Positions 31,484 to 40,431 of a DNA stretch of 64,000 bases are shown one piece after another (positions within the stretch are counted from its first letter, which is position 1; each line of letters opens with the position of its first letter). Made by a program: the position numbers and the translations under genes. The notes beneath the pieces were generated by a model. It was not told where the DNA came from, searched no databases, and worked only from the letters and a program-made list of their open reading frames with translations. Location of the stretch: assembly GCA_041398705.1 (NCBI GenBank), contig JAWKUI010000006.1:263799-327798 (forward strand). Direction: 5' to 3'. This DNA comes from NORP259 sp041398705 (GTDB lineage: Bacteria; Planctomycetota; UBA1135; GCA-002686595).

Positions 31484-33925
31484 ATGAGAAACAGCATCCT
31501 TATGGGCGCGGTCGGCCTCCTGATGGCCGGCGTTGCCAGCGCCCAAGGCGACGACTGCTCGACTGCCGTCACCATCGCTGGCAACGGGTCCTTCCCCTAC
31601 GACACCACGGGCTTCACCGCCTCCGGTTTCGCCGCCGCCAACACCTGCGACACGAACCTGTTCGGCGCGGGCATGTACGCCGACGGCTTCTTCCTTTGGA
31701 CGGTTCCGGCCGACGGCGACTACACCTTCGACACCGAAGGCAGCGTCCTGACCGACACCCAGCTCGCGGTTTACAACTACACCGACTGCGCTACCGTCTC
31801 CTGCCTCGGCAACGATGACGATAGCGGCACCGGCCTGCGCAGCTCGCTGACCCTGCCGGGCCTGCTGGCCGGCACCAACCTGCTCATCGAAGTCGGTGGT
31901 TACAGCACCTCCCAGAACGGTCTGGGCACCCTCAACATCTCCGTCTACGTGCCCCCGGTCCTTCCGGCCAACGACGACTGCGCGAACGCCATCGCCCTGA
32001 CCGGCACCGGCACCTTCGCCGTCGACGCGACCAACGCGACCACCTCCGGCTTCAACGGCGACGCGGGCTGCACCCTGGACTCGTCCCTGCAGGATGTGTT
32101 CTACACCTGGACCGCCCCGTCCTCCGGCGAGTTCACCTTCGAGACCCAAGACAGCGCGGTGGCCTATGACACCCGCCTCTCGGTCTACGCGGGCGACTGC
32201 ATTACCGCCGCCTGCCTTGGCGCGGACGACGACAGCGGCGCCACCTGGGCCAGCCTCGCCACCATCCCGGGCATCGTGGGTGGCAACCAGTACCTGATCC
32301 AGATCGGCACCTACAGCGCCAGCACCACCCCGGGCCTGACCGAGCTCTACATCTACAAGAGCCCCGATGGCACCGCGTGCGACCTGGGTATCCCGATCTC
32401 CGGTGAAGGCGACTTCGCCTACGACACCACCGGCTTCGTGAGCACGGGCTTCACGAACGGCACCTGCACCAGCGTCAACCAGGACTTCTTCTTCGTCTGG
32501 ACCGCCGCCGTCGATGGCGACTACCAGATCGACACCGAACTGACCACCTACGACACCAAGTTGGCGGTTTTCTCCGGTTCGGACTGCTCCGCCACCTGCG
32601 TCACCTCGGACGACGATAGCGGCATCGGCACCACCAGCCTCGTCACCATCAACGGCATCCTGGCTGGGGACACCTTCCTCATCCAGACCGGTGGTTACGG
32701 CACCAACGCTGGCCCGGCTACCCTTTCGGTCACCAACCTGACCGACCTCTGCAACATCGCCGACGACTCCTTCGAGGACAACGACGATTGCGCTACCGCC
32801 GCGCCGATCACCCCCGGTGTCTACACCGGCCTGTTCGCCTCGACGACCGACCGTGACTTCTACACCATCAACGTCCCGGACGGCATGATCCTGGGCATGG
32901 ACCTGGTGACCTACACCTACGACATCGACTTCGACGTCTACGTGGGCGACTGCCTGGCGACCCCGACCTTCCTGTCGGACGACTGGCTCTTCACCAACAA
33001 CTCGGGCGCTGCCATCGACGTGATCTTCGAAGCCATCGCGGATCCGACGAACATCCTGCCCTGCTCGGTGTACGACTTCACCCTGACCATGGTCCCGGAT
33101 CCCTGCGTCGGCAACGACGACAGCTACGAGGACAACGATGACTGCGCCACCGCCACCCCGATGGGCGACGGTTCCTACACCGGCCTGTTCGTCTCCAAGA
33201 ACGACCACGACCACTACTCCGTCTGTGTCGCCGCTGGCGCCACCCTCGACGTGGAAGTGCTGCACCTGGTCGCGAACGGTGACATCGACGCCTTCCTGTG
33301 GGATGCGAGCGACGTCAACTGCGGTGGCGGCAACGCCCCCGGCACCTGGCTGGACAACGGCTACACCGGTTCCGACAACGAGTTCCTGAGCTGGACCAAC
33401 ACCACCGGCATGGACGTCACCGTTGTGATCGAAGTCAACGTGTGGTCGGGTTCCGCGAGCAACTGCAACAACTACGACCTGAACATCCTCGGTTCCGGCG
33501 GTTGCGGCTTCTCCAGCACCTACTGCACCGCGAACGTGAACTCGACCGGCGTGGTCTCCACGATCCACGGCTCGGGCAGCCTCGTCGCTGCTGACAACAA
33601 CTTCACCCTGATGTCGGAAGACCTCCCGGTGGACCAGTTCATGTACTACATCGGTTCCTACGGCCAAGACCAGGTCAACAACCCGGGCGGCTCGAACGGC
33701 AACCTGTGTGTCGGTGGCGGCATGGCCATCGCCCGCTTCATCGACGGCACCGGCCTCACCACCGGCGGCGTGTTCTCTGACAGCATCGACCTCTCCAACA
33801 TCCCGCTGAACACCGGCTCGACCGTCGCGATCATGGCCGGCGAGACGTTCAACTTCCAGGGATGGCACCGCGAGACCGGCGGCCAGAGCAACTTCACCCC
33901 GGGCCTGGAAGTCACCTTCCAGTGA
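31484..33925 (+). CDS. Secreted PPC-repeat protein, last array copy (three N-domains, variant C-terminus)
   Basis: The 813-residue protein starts MRNSILMGAVG, with a signal peptide at 1-20 (VASA before QGDDC). Uniquely in the array, the N-terminal domain is present three times in tandem, from about 21, 163 (NDDCANAIALTGTGTF) and 294 (CDLGIPISGEGDFAYD). Two PPC-like repeats follow near 426 (DDSFEDNDDC) and 544 (DDSYEDNDDC, HYSVCVAAGATLDVEVLH). The C-terminal domain from about 680 is the variant subtype (NPGGSNGNLC, FNFQGWHRE, ending LEVTFQ) that otherwise occurs only in the first array gene. Codon use is very strongly biased, so this is a candidate for the most highly expressed member. Confidence 0.87.
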   Translation: MRNSILMGAVGLLMAGVASAQGDDCSTAVTIAGNGSFPYDTTGFTASGFAAANTCDTNLFGAGMYADGFFLWTVPADGDYTFDTEGSVLTDTQLAVYNYTDCATVSCLGNDDDSGTGLRSSLTLPGLLAGTNLLIEVGGYSTSQNGLGTLNISVYVPPVLPANDDCANAIALTGTGTFAVDATNATTSGFNGDAGCTLDSSLQDVFYTWTAPSSGEFTFETQDSAVAYDTRLSVYAGDCITAACLGADDDSGATWASLATIPGIVGGNQYLIQIGTYSASTTPGLTELYIYKSPDGTACDLGIPISGEGDFAYDTTGFVSTGFTNGTCTSVNQDFFFVWTAAVDGDYQIDTELTTYDTKLAVFSGSDCSATCVTSDDDSGIGTTSLVTINGILAGDTFLIQTGGYGTNAGPATLSVTNLTDLCNIADDSFEDNDDCATAAPITPGVYTGLFASTTDRDFYTINVPDGMILGMDLVTYTYDIDFDVYVGDCLATPTFLSDDWLFTNNSGAAIDVIFEAIADPTNILPCSVYDFTLTMVPDPCVGNDDSYEDNDDCATATPMGDGSYTGLFVSKNDHDHYSVCVAAGATLDVEVLHLVANGDIDAFLWDASDVNCGGGNAPGTWLDNGYTGSDNEFLSWTNTTGMDVTVVIEVNVWSGSASNCNNYDLNILGSGGCGFSSTYCTANVNSTGVVSTIHGSGSLVAADNNFTLMSEDLPVDQFMYYIGSYGQDQVNNPGGSNGNLCVGGGMAIARFIDGTGLTTGGVFSDSIDLSNIPLNTGSTVAIMAGETFNFQGWHRETGGQSNFTPGLEVTFQ

Positions 33926-33968
33926 TCTGAGCGATCCAGGTGAGGGCAAGTCCCTCGCCTGAAAACAG

Positions 33969-34002
33969 GGCTCCCGCTCCGGCTTTGGCCGGGGCGGGAG
34001 CC
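33969..34002. terminator. Terminator between the array and hisS
   Basis: A 15-bp stem (ggctcccgctccggc / gccggggcgggagcc, one mismatch or wobble) with a TTTG loop, followed by tcgcTTTTTgg on the + strand. It sits between convergent genes and may act on both strands. Confidence 0.8.
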
Positions 34003-34052
34003 TCGCTTTTTGGGGCCGGTTCGAATCGCGGCCAGGCGGCAAGCCCGTTGGG

Positions 34053-35372
34053 TCAGGCCTGGCAGCGCCGCGCGAGATCCGCCAGCGCCACCTCTTCGCT
34101 CGAACCGGTGGCGAGGTCCTTCACCTGGGCCACGCCCGCTTGCCACTCGTTCTCGCCGATGATGATCGCCAGGCGGTGCCCGATGCGATCCGCGTACTTG
34201 AGCTGGGCTCCGAGCTTCTTGGCTTCCGGATAGAGTTCGACGCAAAGTCCGGCGCGGCGCAACTCCTGCGCCAACGCCAGGTAGTCCGCCCCGCGTGCCT
34301 CGTCGAAAAACGCGAGGAACACGCCGCCACCCGGGCTGCCGGGCACTTGCAAGCCCAGCTCGTCCATGGCCGCCAGCAGGCGATCCACGCCGAGCGAAGC
34401 CCCGACCCCGGGCAGTTTCGCCTTCGTGTAGAGGCTCGCCAGGTCGTCGTACCGTCCACCCGAGCAGCAACTGCCGATGTCCGGCAGATCGAGCAGGAAG
34501 GTCTCAACCACGACGCCCGTGTAGTAATCCAGGCCCCGGGCGATCGACAGGTCGAACCGCAGGTTCTGTTCGCCCACTCCGGCGCGCGCCAGGGCGCCAT
34601 CGATCGCTTCCAGGCAGCCCAGACCCGCCTCACCGACGGCGCTGCCGGCGACGAGCGCGCGCACCTTCGAGAGCATCTGCTCGCGCGAGCCGTCGATCGC
34701 CGGCAGGGCCAGCACCTGCTCCGCCTGGGCCCGGGAAACCCCGGCCGTGGCCATCATTTCCTCCGCGACCTTCTCCGGCCCGATCTTCGGCAGCTTGTCC
34801 AGGGCCCGCAGCACCGCGCCCCGGTCCCCCTCGATGCCCGCATTCTCGAGCACACCGCCCAGGATGCCCCGGTGGTTCACCCGCATCTGCGAGCGCGACA
34901 ACCCGAGCCGCTCGAACAGGGTGTGCACGACGAGCAGGGTCTCCGCGTCCGCCAGCACACTCTCGGTGCCGATCGTGTCGAAGTCGCACTGCACGAATTC
35001 GCGGTAGCGGCCGCGCTGGGTGTTCTCCCCACGCCAAACCGGCCCCATGTGGTACCGCTTGAAAGGCGTGCCGAGTTCCCCTGCGTGCTGGGCCACGAAC
35101 CGCGCCAACGGCACGGTCAGGTCGAAGCGCAGGCCCACATCGCGGCCGCCGTGGTCCTGGAACCGGTAGAGCTGCTTGTCCGATTCCTCCCCCCCCTTGC
35201 CGAGCAGGATCTCGGTGTATTCGAGGGCCGGGGTGTCGATGGGCCGGAACCCGAACGAGCGGTAGACCTCGCGGGCAGTCGCCAGCAGGGCCTCCCGGGG
35301 GCCGGCATCCTTGGGCAGATAGTCGCGGAACCCCTTCAGCGTGCGGGGCGGGATGATCTTGGGAGCACTCAT
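34053..35372 (-). CDS. hisS: Histidyl-tRNA synthetase
   Basis: The 439-residue protein from MSAPKIIPPRTLKGFRDYLP matches class II HisRS. LRFDLTVPLARF and GPVWRGENTQRGRYREF form the motif 2 region. IARGLDYYTGVV and GGRYDDLASLY are the histidine-binding signatures. A C-terminal anticodon-binding domain follows (CVELYPEAKKLGAQLKYAD, AIIIGENEW). It charges tRNA-His with histidine in the cytoplasm. A start 12 codons further upstream is possible but the conserved N-terminus begins at the chosen one. It is the last gene of a - strand run starting with a sigma factor, 57 nt after the previous stop. Its length is normal for the family. Confidence 0.95.
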   Translation of the reverse strand: MSAPKIIPPRTLKGFRDYLPKDAGPREALLATAREVYRSFGFRPIDTPALEYTEILLGKGGEESDKQLYRFQDHGGRDVGLRFDLTVPLARFVAQHAGELGTPFKRYHMGPVWRGENTQRGRYREFVQCDFDTIGTESVLADAETLLVVHTLFERLGLSRSQMRVNHRGILGGVLENAGIEGDRGAVLRALDKLPKIGPEKVAEEMMATAGVSRAQAEQVLALPAIDGSREQMLSKVRALVAGSAVGEAGLGCLEAIDGALARAGVGEQNLRFDLSIARGLDYYTGVVVETFLLDLPDIGSCCSGGRYDDLASLYTKAKLPGVGASLGVDRLLAAMDELGLQVPGSPGGGVFLAFFDEARGADYLALAQELRRAGLCVELYPEAKKLGAQLKYADRIGHRLAIIIGENEWQAGVAQVKDLATGSSEEVALADLARRCQA

Positions 35373-35429
35373 GCCGGAGAGGGTAACCGCCGCGCCCCCC
35401 AGGGGCACCGGAAACCCCGGCCGCAGGGC

Positions 35430-36749
35430 TCAATCCGCCCGTTCGAGGGCCTTCCAGTCGACCCGCAGTCCGCGCAGAACGTCGCCGAGCCTGGCGCAGA
35501 CCACCGCGAAGGGATCGGCGCTGGACACGCAGCGCCGGGTCGGTTCCGGTGCTGGCTCCGGACCGGGGTCGCTCGGCAGGATCCACAGGGCGGGCAGGTC
35601 CGGCACGGGGGAAGCGGGTGCCTCACCGCCGCGGCGGGCGGCGACGATCACGAGGCCGGTCGGGCGCTGGGTGGGTTGCGGCCGGGCGCCGGCCCACAGG
35701 GCGCGCAGTTCGTCCCCGCGCACCACCACCCACACGGGAACGGAAGGCAGGGCGCCGCGCAACTCCGACACCGCCGCCCAGATCGAACCTGGCGCCGACG
35801 GGTCCCAAGGGCCCCGGTGCACCACCACCGCATCCCCCGCCTGGGTGAGCGCATACCAGGCCTCACCGCGCGGTCCGACGAACTCCCAACCGGGCAGCGG
35901 GCTGGAGTCCTGCAACACGAAGATGCGCCCAGGCGTGCGCTCCCCTGCCGGGAACCAGGCCGGATCGGCTTGCCCAGCGACCGTGCGCGTCGACCCTGGC
36001 ATCGTTGCGCCGCTCAAGAGCGCGCCCATCGGGCCAAACTCTGGCGCCGGCTGACCGGCGGTGCGCAAGGCCTGCAAAGCCTGCTCGCGCGCCTCGGGCA
36101 AGTCGCTGGGAAACTCGTGGTTATCCTCGAGCGCAAAAAACGGAAAGCGGTGCCCGTACAAAAGCCCCTGTTCGACTTCGACAAACGGCTGCACGTACCA
36201 AATGCCTTCCTGCGCCGCGGGCAGGGTTAGGAACATGTCGAAACCCTGCAGGCGGAAGGCGCGCAGGTCCACGAACTCCCGGCGCCCCGCAAGACGTTCG
36301 CCACCGGGGTGGATCCAATCCAAGCCGACGCGGATGCGCGTTCCGGCCTCCTGGGGCAACGGCGGACCGCCAGCCGCGGTCACGTGGGCCACGATCTGCG
36401 TGGGTTGGCTGGCTTCGGCGAGCGTCATGCAGCCGGGGACAAACGCCAGTTCGAGCTCGCCGATCCAGGATTGCAGTTCGAGCGGCACCGGCGGCGTGCT
36501 GCCTGCGCGCAACAGTTGGCTCCACCGTACGAACTGACCGGCATCCGTGTATTGCAGCGCACCCGGACCGCGGCGGCGACGCAGGTCCACATCGGCCCGC
36601 ACCCGATCGCGCGCGGCCTCATCCGCCCCTTGCCACGCCCGCTCGAAATCCAAGCGGCGCTCGAGCAAACGCCCTTGCTCCGCCACACCCTCCTGGGGCG
36701 CAGCCAGCGCGCCGACCAGGCACAACACTCCTGCGATCAGGCTACCCAT
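35430..36749 (-). CDS. Secreted protein of unknown function
   Basis: The chosen start MGSLIAGVLCLVGALAAPQ gives 439 residues with a signal peptide, and AGGACA upstream of the ATG is a plausible ribosome-binding site. It starts 11 nt after the hutI stop. I do not recognise the family. The middle (RIRVGLDWIHPGGERLAGR, YVQPFVEVEQGLLYGHRFPF) reads like a beta-rich domain. The C-terminal third (GRIFVLQDSSPLPGWEF, VPVWVVVRGDELRALWAG, PTGLVIVAARRGGEAP) alternates hydrophobic strands and Pro-rich linkers. No catalytic motif or membrane anchor besides the signal peptide is seen. Co-transcription with hutI and hisS gives no functional clue. Confidence 0.75.
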   Translation of the reverse strand: MGSLIAGVLCLVGALAAPQEGVAEQGRLLERRLDFERAWQGADEAARDRVRADVDLRRRRGPGALQYTDAGQFVRWSQLLRAGSTPPVPLELQSWIGELELAFVPGCMTLAEASQPTQIVAHVTAAGGPPLPQEAGTRIRVGLDWIHPGGERLAGRREFVDLRAFRLQGFDMFLTLPAAQEGIWYVQPFVEVEQGLLYGHRFPFFALEDNHEFPSDLPEAREQALQALRTAGQPAPEFGPMGALLSGATMPGSTRTVAGQADPAWFPAGERTPGRIFVLQDSSPLPGWEFVGPRGEAWYALTQAGDAVVVHRGPWDPSAPGSIWAAVSELRGALPSVPVWVVVRGDELRALWAGARPQPTQRPTGLVIVAARRGGEAPASPVPDLPALWILPSDPGPEPAPEPTRRCVSSADPFAVVCARLGDVLRGLRVDWKALERAD

Positions 36750-36760
36750 ATCCGTTGTCC

Positions 36761-38035
36761 TCAGCGGTCCACGCGGCCCGCGCGGTACACGATACGGCCG
36801 GCCTTGATCACCGTTTGCACCGGACTGCGGGCCAGCTCGTAAGTCAGGTGATGGTGATTGGGCAGGTCGGTGATCACCAGATCGGCGCGTTTGCCGACTT
36901 CCAGGCTGCCCACCTCCGCCCCGAGGCCCAGCGAACACGCGGCGTTGAGCGTCGCCGCGGTCAACGCCTCCCCGGCCATCATGCCGTAACGCAGCGCGCC
37001 GAAGGACATGACTTCGAACAGGCTCATGGCGTAACACGAACCCGGGTTGAAGTCGGTGGACAGGGCCACGGTCAGGCCCGCGTCGATCATGCGCCTGCCC
37101 GGCGCCTCCTGCTCCTGGCGCAGGAAGATCGGCACCAGCGGACACAACACTGGCACCACGCCAGCCGCACCCAGGGCGGCGATGCCCGCATCGGTGACAT
37201 GTTCGAGGTGGTCGGCGCTCGAAGCTCCGAACTCCGCCGCCAATTGCGCTCCCCCCAGCGAGGTCAATTGGTCCGCATGCAGGCGCAAACCGAATCCGAG
37301 TTCGCGCGCCCGTTCGAGCAATCGCCGCGATTGTTCGAGGTTGAACACATGGCTCTCGGTGAACACGTCGAAGAAACGCGCCGTACCCGCGCGCGCCACC
37401 TCGGGCAGCATCTCGCTCACAAGCAGGTCCACGTACCCATCGCGGTCCGCGCGGAACTCCGGCGGGAAGTCGTGGGCGCCGAGGAACGTCGGCACCAGGT
37501 CCACGGGATGCAGCTCGTTCGCGCGACGGATCGCTTCAAGGGACTTGAGCTCATCGGCCACCGACAACCCGTAACCGCTCTTCGCTTCGACCGTGGTCGT
37601 GCCCAGGGCCAGGAATCGATCGAGGCGCACGAGCAGCACCTCTACCAGCTCTTCGACGGAACTCTCGCGCACGCCCCGCAGGCTCGAGAGGATGCCGCCA
37701 CCCGCCTGCGCGATCTCGAGGTAGGTCTTGCCGCGCAACCGATCCTCGAACTCGCCCTCGCGCGTGCCCAGGAACACCGGATGCGTGTGGCTGTCGACCA
37801 GACCGGGAATCACGAGCCCCCCGTTCGCATGCACCTCCGCATCCGCGCCAGCCGCGCGCAATTCCGCTTCCGGGCCGATCGCCGCGATGCGACCTCCCCG
37901 GATCCCGATCGCCGCCGCGCGCTGCACGGAAGGCGCGGCCAGGGCGGCGCCGCCGAGGGCCTGCTGCCCGAGCGGGGTGGCCACTTCCCCCGCCCCGGTC
38001 ACCAAGAGATCAAAGGCGGGTTGGGTGTGCGTCAT
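36761..38035 (-). CDS. hutI: Imidazolonepropionase
   Basis: HutI hydrolyses 4-imidazolone-5-propanoate to N-formimidoyl-L-glutamate in histidine degradation. The 424-residue protein from MTHTQPAFDL shows the amidohydrolase metal site DSHTHPVFLG, the family marker EAKSGYGLS, TFLGAHDFPPEF and DVFTESHVF. LRLHADQL and ADHLEHV supply further histidine ligands, and STDFNPGSC holds the late aspartate. The length is typical. The sigma factor stop lies 4 nt upstream of this start, so the two are coupled. No other hut genes are in the window; proximity to hisS links two histidine-related genes but may be chance. Confidence 0.93.
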   Translation of the reverse strand: MTHTQPAFDLLVTGAGEVATPLGQQALGGAALAAPSVQRAAAIGIRGGRIAAIGPEAELRAAGADAEVHANGGLVIPGLVDSHTHPVFLGTREGEFEDRLRGKTYLEIAQAGGGILSSLRGVRESSVEELVEVLLVRLDRFLALGTTTVEAKSGYGLSVADELKSLEAIRRANELHPVDLVPTFLGAHDFPPEFRADRDGYVDLLVSEMLPEVARAGTARFFDVFTESHVFNLEQSRRLLERARELGFGLRLHADQLTSLGGAQLAAEFGASSADHLEHVTDAGIAALGAAGVVPVLCPLVPIFLRQEQEAPGRRMIDAGLTVALSTDFNPGSCYAMSLFEVMSFGALRYGMMAGEALTAATLNAACSLGLGAEVGSLEVGKRADLVITDLPNHHHLTYELARSPVQTVIKAGRIVYRAGRVDR

Positions 38036-38039
38036 GCGC

Positions 38040-38771
38040 TCATTGTGCGCAGGCCCAGGAGCTTGGCAAGCGCACGGCTTCGGCAACCCGGCGCAACTGC
38101 GCCCAGAAGCGACTGCGCGCGCGGTGCACGACCATCTTCAACCCACCGGGGCGCATGCCGAGTTCGGCTTCGATCTCGGCGTAGGCCGCACCGTGCACGT
38201 GGATCGCGAGCAGCACATAGCGGTCGCGGGGCGAGAGTTCCGCCAGGGCCGCAGGCACCCAGGCGAGCACCACCGAATAGGCTTCGGCCAGCCGCTGGCT
38301 CTGCTCCCGGTCGGCGCTCTGCAGCTCCGGATCCGCCGCCTCGCACGCCGGTTCCTCGGCATTCGCGAGGGGCACCCAGGTCAACGCCCCCGTGCGGCGG
38401 CTGCGGTGCATCGCGTTGGCCGCAATGGTGCGCGCCCAGCGGCGGAAGCCACCCGGCCCGCTGCCTTGGAAGCTGTCGCGGTAACGGAAGATGTTGACGA
38501 AGGTGTCCTGCACCGCTTCTTCGACGTCGAAGCGCGGGTACAAGCCCCGCGACCGGCGGCGCAGCCAAGCCTCCAGGTCGGGGGCACTGAGCCGGTACAG
38601 GAGCTCGAAGGCCCGCAGGTCCCCCCGGTCCCGGAAGACCCGCATCAGGTCGGTCTCGAGGGCCAGCGGAACGGCCTCCCAGCGCGCCCCACCCCGCCCC
38701 CTCGGGGTCAGTCCGGTCAGGTACTCGCGGGCTTCGATCTCCAGATCCGTGGGGCGCAGTTGCTGGCTCAT
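38040..38771 (-). CDS. Sigma-70 family (ECF-like) RNA polymerase sigma factor
   Basis: From MSQQLRPTDL the protein has 243 residues. Region 2 is seen as ALYPRFDVEEAVQDTF-like sequence (DVEEAVQDTFVNIFRYRDSF) followed by WARTIAANAMHRSRR. Region 4 is LAELSPRDRYVLLAIHVHG with the helix-turn-helix YAEIEAELGMRPGGLKMVVH. The start is supported by a GGGGGGAG ribosome-binding site; a longer in-frame start 32 codons upstream lacks sigma features. The arrangement resembles the extended ECF-type sigma factors common in planctomycetes, with about 70 extra N-terminal residues. It heads a - strand run with hutI. A 7-2-7 palindrome lies 79 nt upstream. Its regulon is unknown. Confidence 0.85.
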   Translation of the reverse strand: MSQQLRPTDLEIEAREYLTGLTPRGRGGARWEAVPLALETDLMRVFRDRGDLRAFELLYRLSAPDLEAWLRRRSRGLYPRFDVEEAVQDTFVNIFRYRDSFQGSGPGGFRRWARTIAANAMHRSRRTGALTWVPLANAEEPACEAADPELQSADREQSQRLAEAYSVVLAWVPAALAELSPRDRYVLLAIHVHGAAYAEIEAELGMRPGGLKMVVHRARSRFWAQLRRVAEAVRLPSSWACAQ

Positions 38772-38849
38772 GCTCCCCCCTTCGCACATTCCGTGCCAGG
38801 GCCCGGAACCCCATTGCGGGGCGCCCTGGGGGCCAAATCCGGCGAGCCC

Positions 38850-38865
38850 GTTACCCCCGGGTAAC
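38850..38865. promoter_or_regulatory. Perfect palindrome upstream of the sigma factor gene
   Basis: GTTACCC-CC-GGGTAAC lies between the divergent sigma factor (38771, - strand) and CBS-domain gene (39054, + strand). Its position fits an operator. The rest of the gap is C-rich without a visible gene. Confidence 0.4.
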
Positions 38866-39053
38866 AAATCGACCCCGAATCTGGTCCCAGGGCAGCAAAG
38901 GCCCTTGGGCCCGCCCCCCCGCCATCCGATCCCCCCTGGAATCGCCCCCCCTGGCCATCCGGACCGGGGGGCACTAGACTTCCCGCCCTCTTCCGACCGT
39001 CCCCCCCTCGGGGGTGGCCCCGCCCACCGGCGGGACCCCTGCCCCCGCCCGCC

Positions 39054-40343
39054 GTGCCTCCACGATCTCTGCCCCCAACCCTAGCGGACCCCGCCTCGGC
39101 CCAGCTCCTGCTGTGGACCGGCGCCTTGGCAGTCCTGGGTTTCCTGCTGGCCCTGCTGCGCGAATGCCTCGGCCGCTTCGGGCGGGACCGGGTCCTGGCG
39201 TTGCAGCCGGATGAGGCCCGCCGCCAACGCACCGAGCATCTGCTCGAGACCGCGCGTTCGCTCGGCACCGGAGTGCGCTGGCTGGAAGTGCTGCTGCAGC
39301 TCGCCTGCTTGAGCCTCCTGCTCGTGGTCCTCGGCAAGCAGTCCACCGGCGCGAGCCTGCTCTGGCCCTGGCTGGCCTGGGGCACGCCGCTCGTGATGAT
39401 CTTCTGGCACGCCCTGCCCCAGGCGATCGCCCAGGCCCGCGGCGACGCGATCCTCGCCCACTGGATCCTGCCCCTCTACGTGATCTTGCGCCCCCTGTGG
39501 TGGCTCGTGCGCGCAACCGAAGCGGTGCAGACCGCGATCTTCCGTCTGCTGCGCAGCGAGGATCCGGAAGGCAGCGATGGCCAGGTGCTGCAGAACCTGC
39601 GCACCGCCCTGAAGGATCGCGGCGAAAACGACCACCTGGACGAAACCGCGCAGGAGTTGATCCGCAACGTGCTCGACTTCCGCGGGGCCGACGCGGCCGA
39701 GGTCATGACGCCGCGCACCGAGGTGGAGTCGGTGGAAGTCGACGACGGGCTCGAGGAGGCGATGAACACGATCCTCGCCTGCGGACACTCGCGACTGCCG
39801 GTCTACGAAGACACCATCGACTCGATCATTGGCACGGTGACCGCCCGGCGCGTGATGATCGAGATGGCCAAGGAACCGAGCAAACGGGGCCGTCTGCGCG
39901 ATTTGCTCACCCCGCCGATGTTGGTGCCCGAGACCAAACCCGTCGCGGCGTTGCTACGGGAATTCCGCGACGTGAAGCAGAAGATGGCGGTGGTGCTCGA
40001 CGAGTACGGCGGCACCGCGGGCATCGTGACGATGGCCGACGTGGTCGGTGAAATCGTCGGGGAATTCCTGGAGGAGCACGACCAGGAGGACCAGCGCATC
40101 CGCGAAGTAGAGCGAGGCACCTGGGAACTCTCCGCAGGCTTACATGTGTCCGAAGTCAACGAGGCGCTCGAGCTCGAGATCCCCGAGGAAGAAGACTTCG
40201 AGACCCTGGGCGGATTCGTGCTGGCCAAACTCGGCCACATCCCCGCCGCGGGCGAATCGTTCGAGTTCGGCGACGCATCGTACGCGGTCATGGAAGCCAG
40301 CGATCGCCGGGTGCTCTGGGTGCGCGTGCGGACCAGCGCCTGA
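39054..40343 (+). CDS. CBS-domain membrane protein, CorC/HlyC (CNNM-like) family
   Basis: The gene starts with GTG and encodes 429 residues. Four hydrophobic stretches fill the first 170 residues (LLLWTGALAVLGFLLALL, WLEVLLQLACLSLLLVVL, LLWPWLAWGTPLVMIFW, WILPLYVILRPLWWLV) and form the membrane domain. A paired CBS module starts with EVMTPRTEVESVEVDDG and ends near VLDEYGGTAGIVTMADVV. The CorC/HlyC C-terminal domain (LSAGLHVSEVNEAL, FETLGGFVLAKLGHIP) follows. Relatives are implicated in magnesium or cobalt efflux and resistance. It opens a + strand run leading into recO, 88 nt downstream. Confidence 0.88.
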   Translation: MPPRSLPPTLADPASAQLLLWTGALAVLGFLLALLRECLGRFGRDRVLALQPDEARRQRTEHLLETARSLGTGVRWLEVLLQLACLSLLLVVLGKQSTGASLLWPWLAWGTPLVMIFWHALPQAIAQARGDAILAHWILPLYVILRPLWWLVRATEAVQTAIFRLLRSEDPEGSDGQVLQNLRTALKDRGENDHLDETAQELIRNVLDFRGADAAEVMTPRTEVESVEVDDGLEEAMNTILACGHSRLPVYEDTIDSIIGTVTARRVMIEMAKEPSKRGRLRDLLTPPMLVPETKPVAALLREFRDVKQKMAVVLDEYGGTAGIVTMADVVGEIVGEFLEEHDQEDQRIREVERGTWELSAGLHVSEVNEALELEIPEEEDFETLGGFVLAKLGHIPAAGESFEFGDASYAVMEASDRRVLWVRVRTSA

Positions 40344-40431
40344 GCCGCGAACGGGCCCTGCGGCCCAAATCCTCCCGATCCGCGCCCGCTGCGGGCGTGG
40401 AATCCCGGGTCCGGAGCTTAGAATCGGGGCT

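Noticed and set aside
4100..33925. PEP-CTERM, LPXTG or autotransporter-type sorting of the array proteins
   Set aside because: The C-termini lack a hydrophobic helix with a basic tail, an LPXTG motif and an outer-membrane barrel.
40144..40431. Upstream extension of recO into the CBS gene
   Set aside because: The extension has no RecO similarity and is the shadow frame of the CBS-domain coding sequence; the GTG at 40432 matches the family N-terminus.
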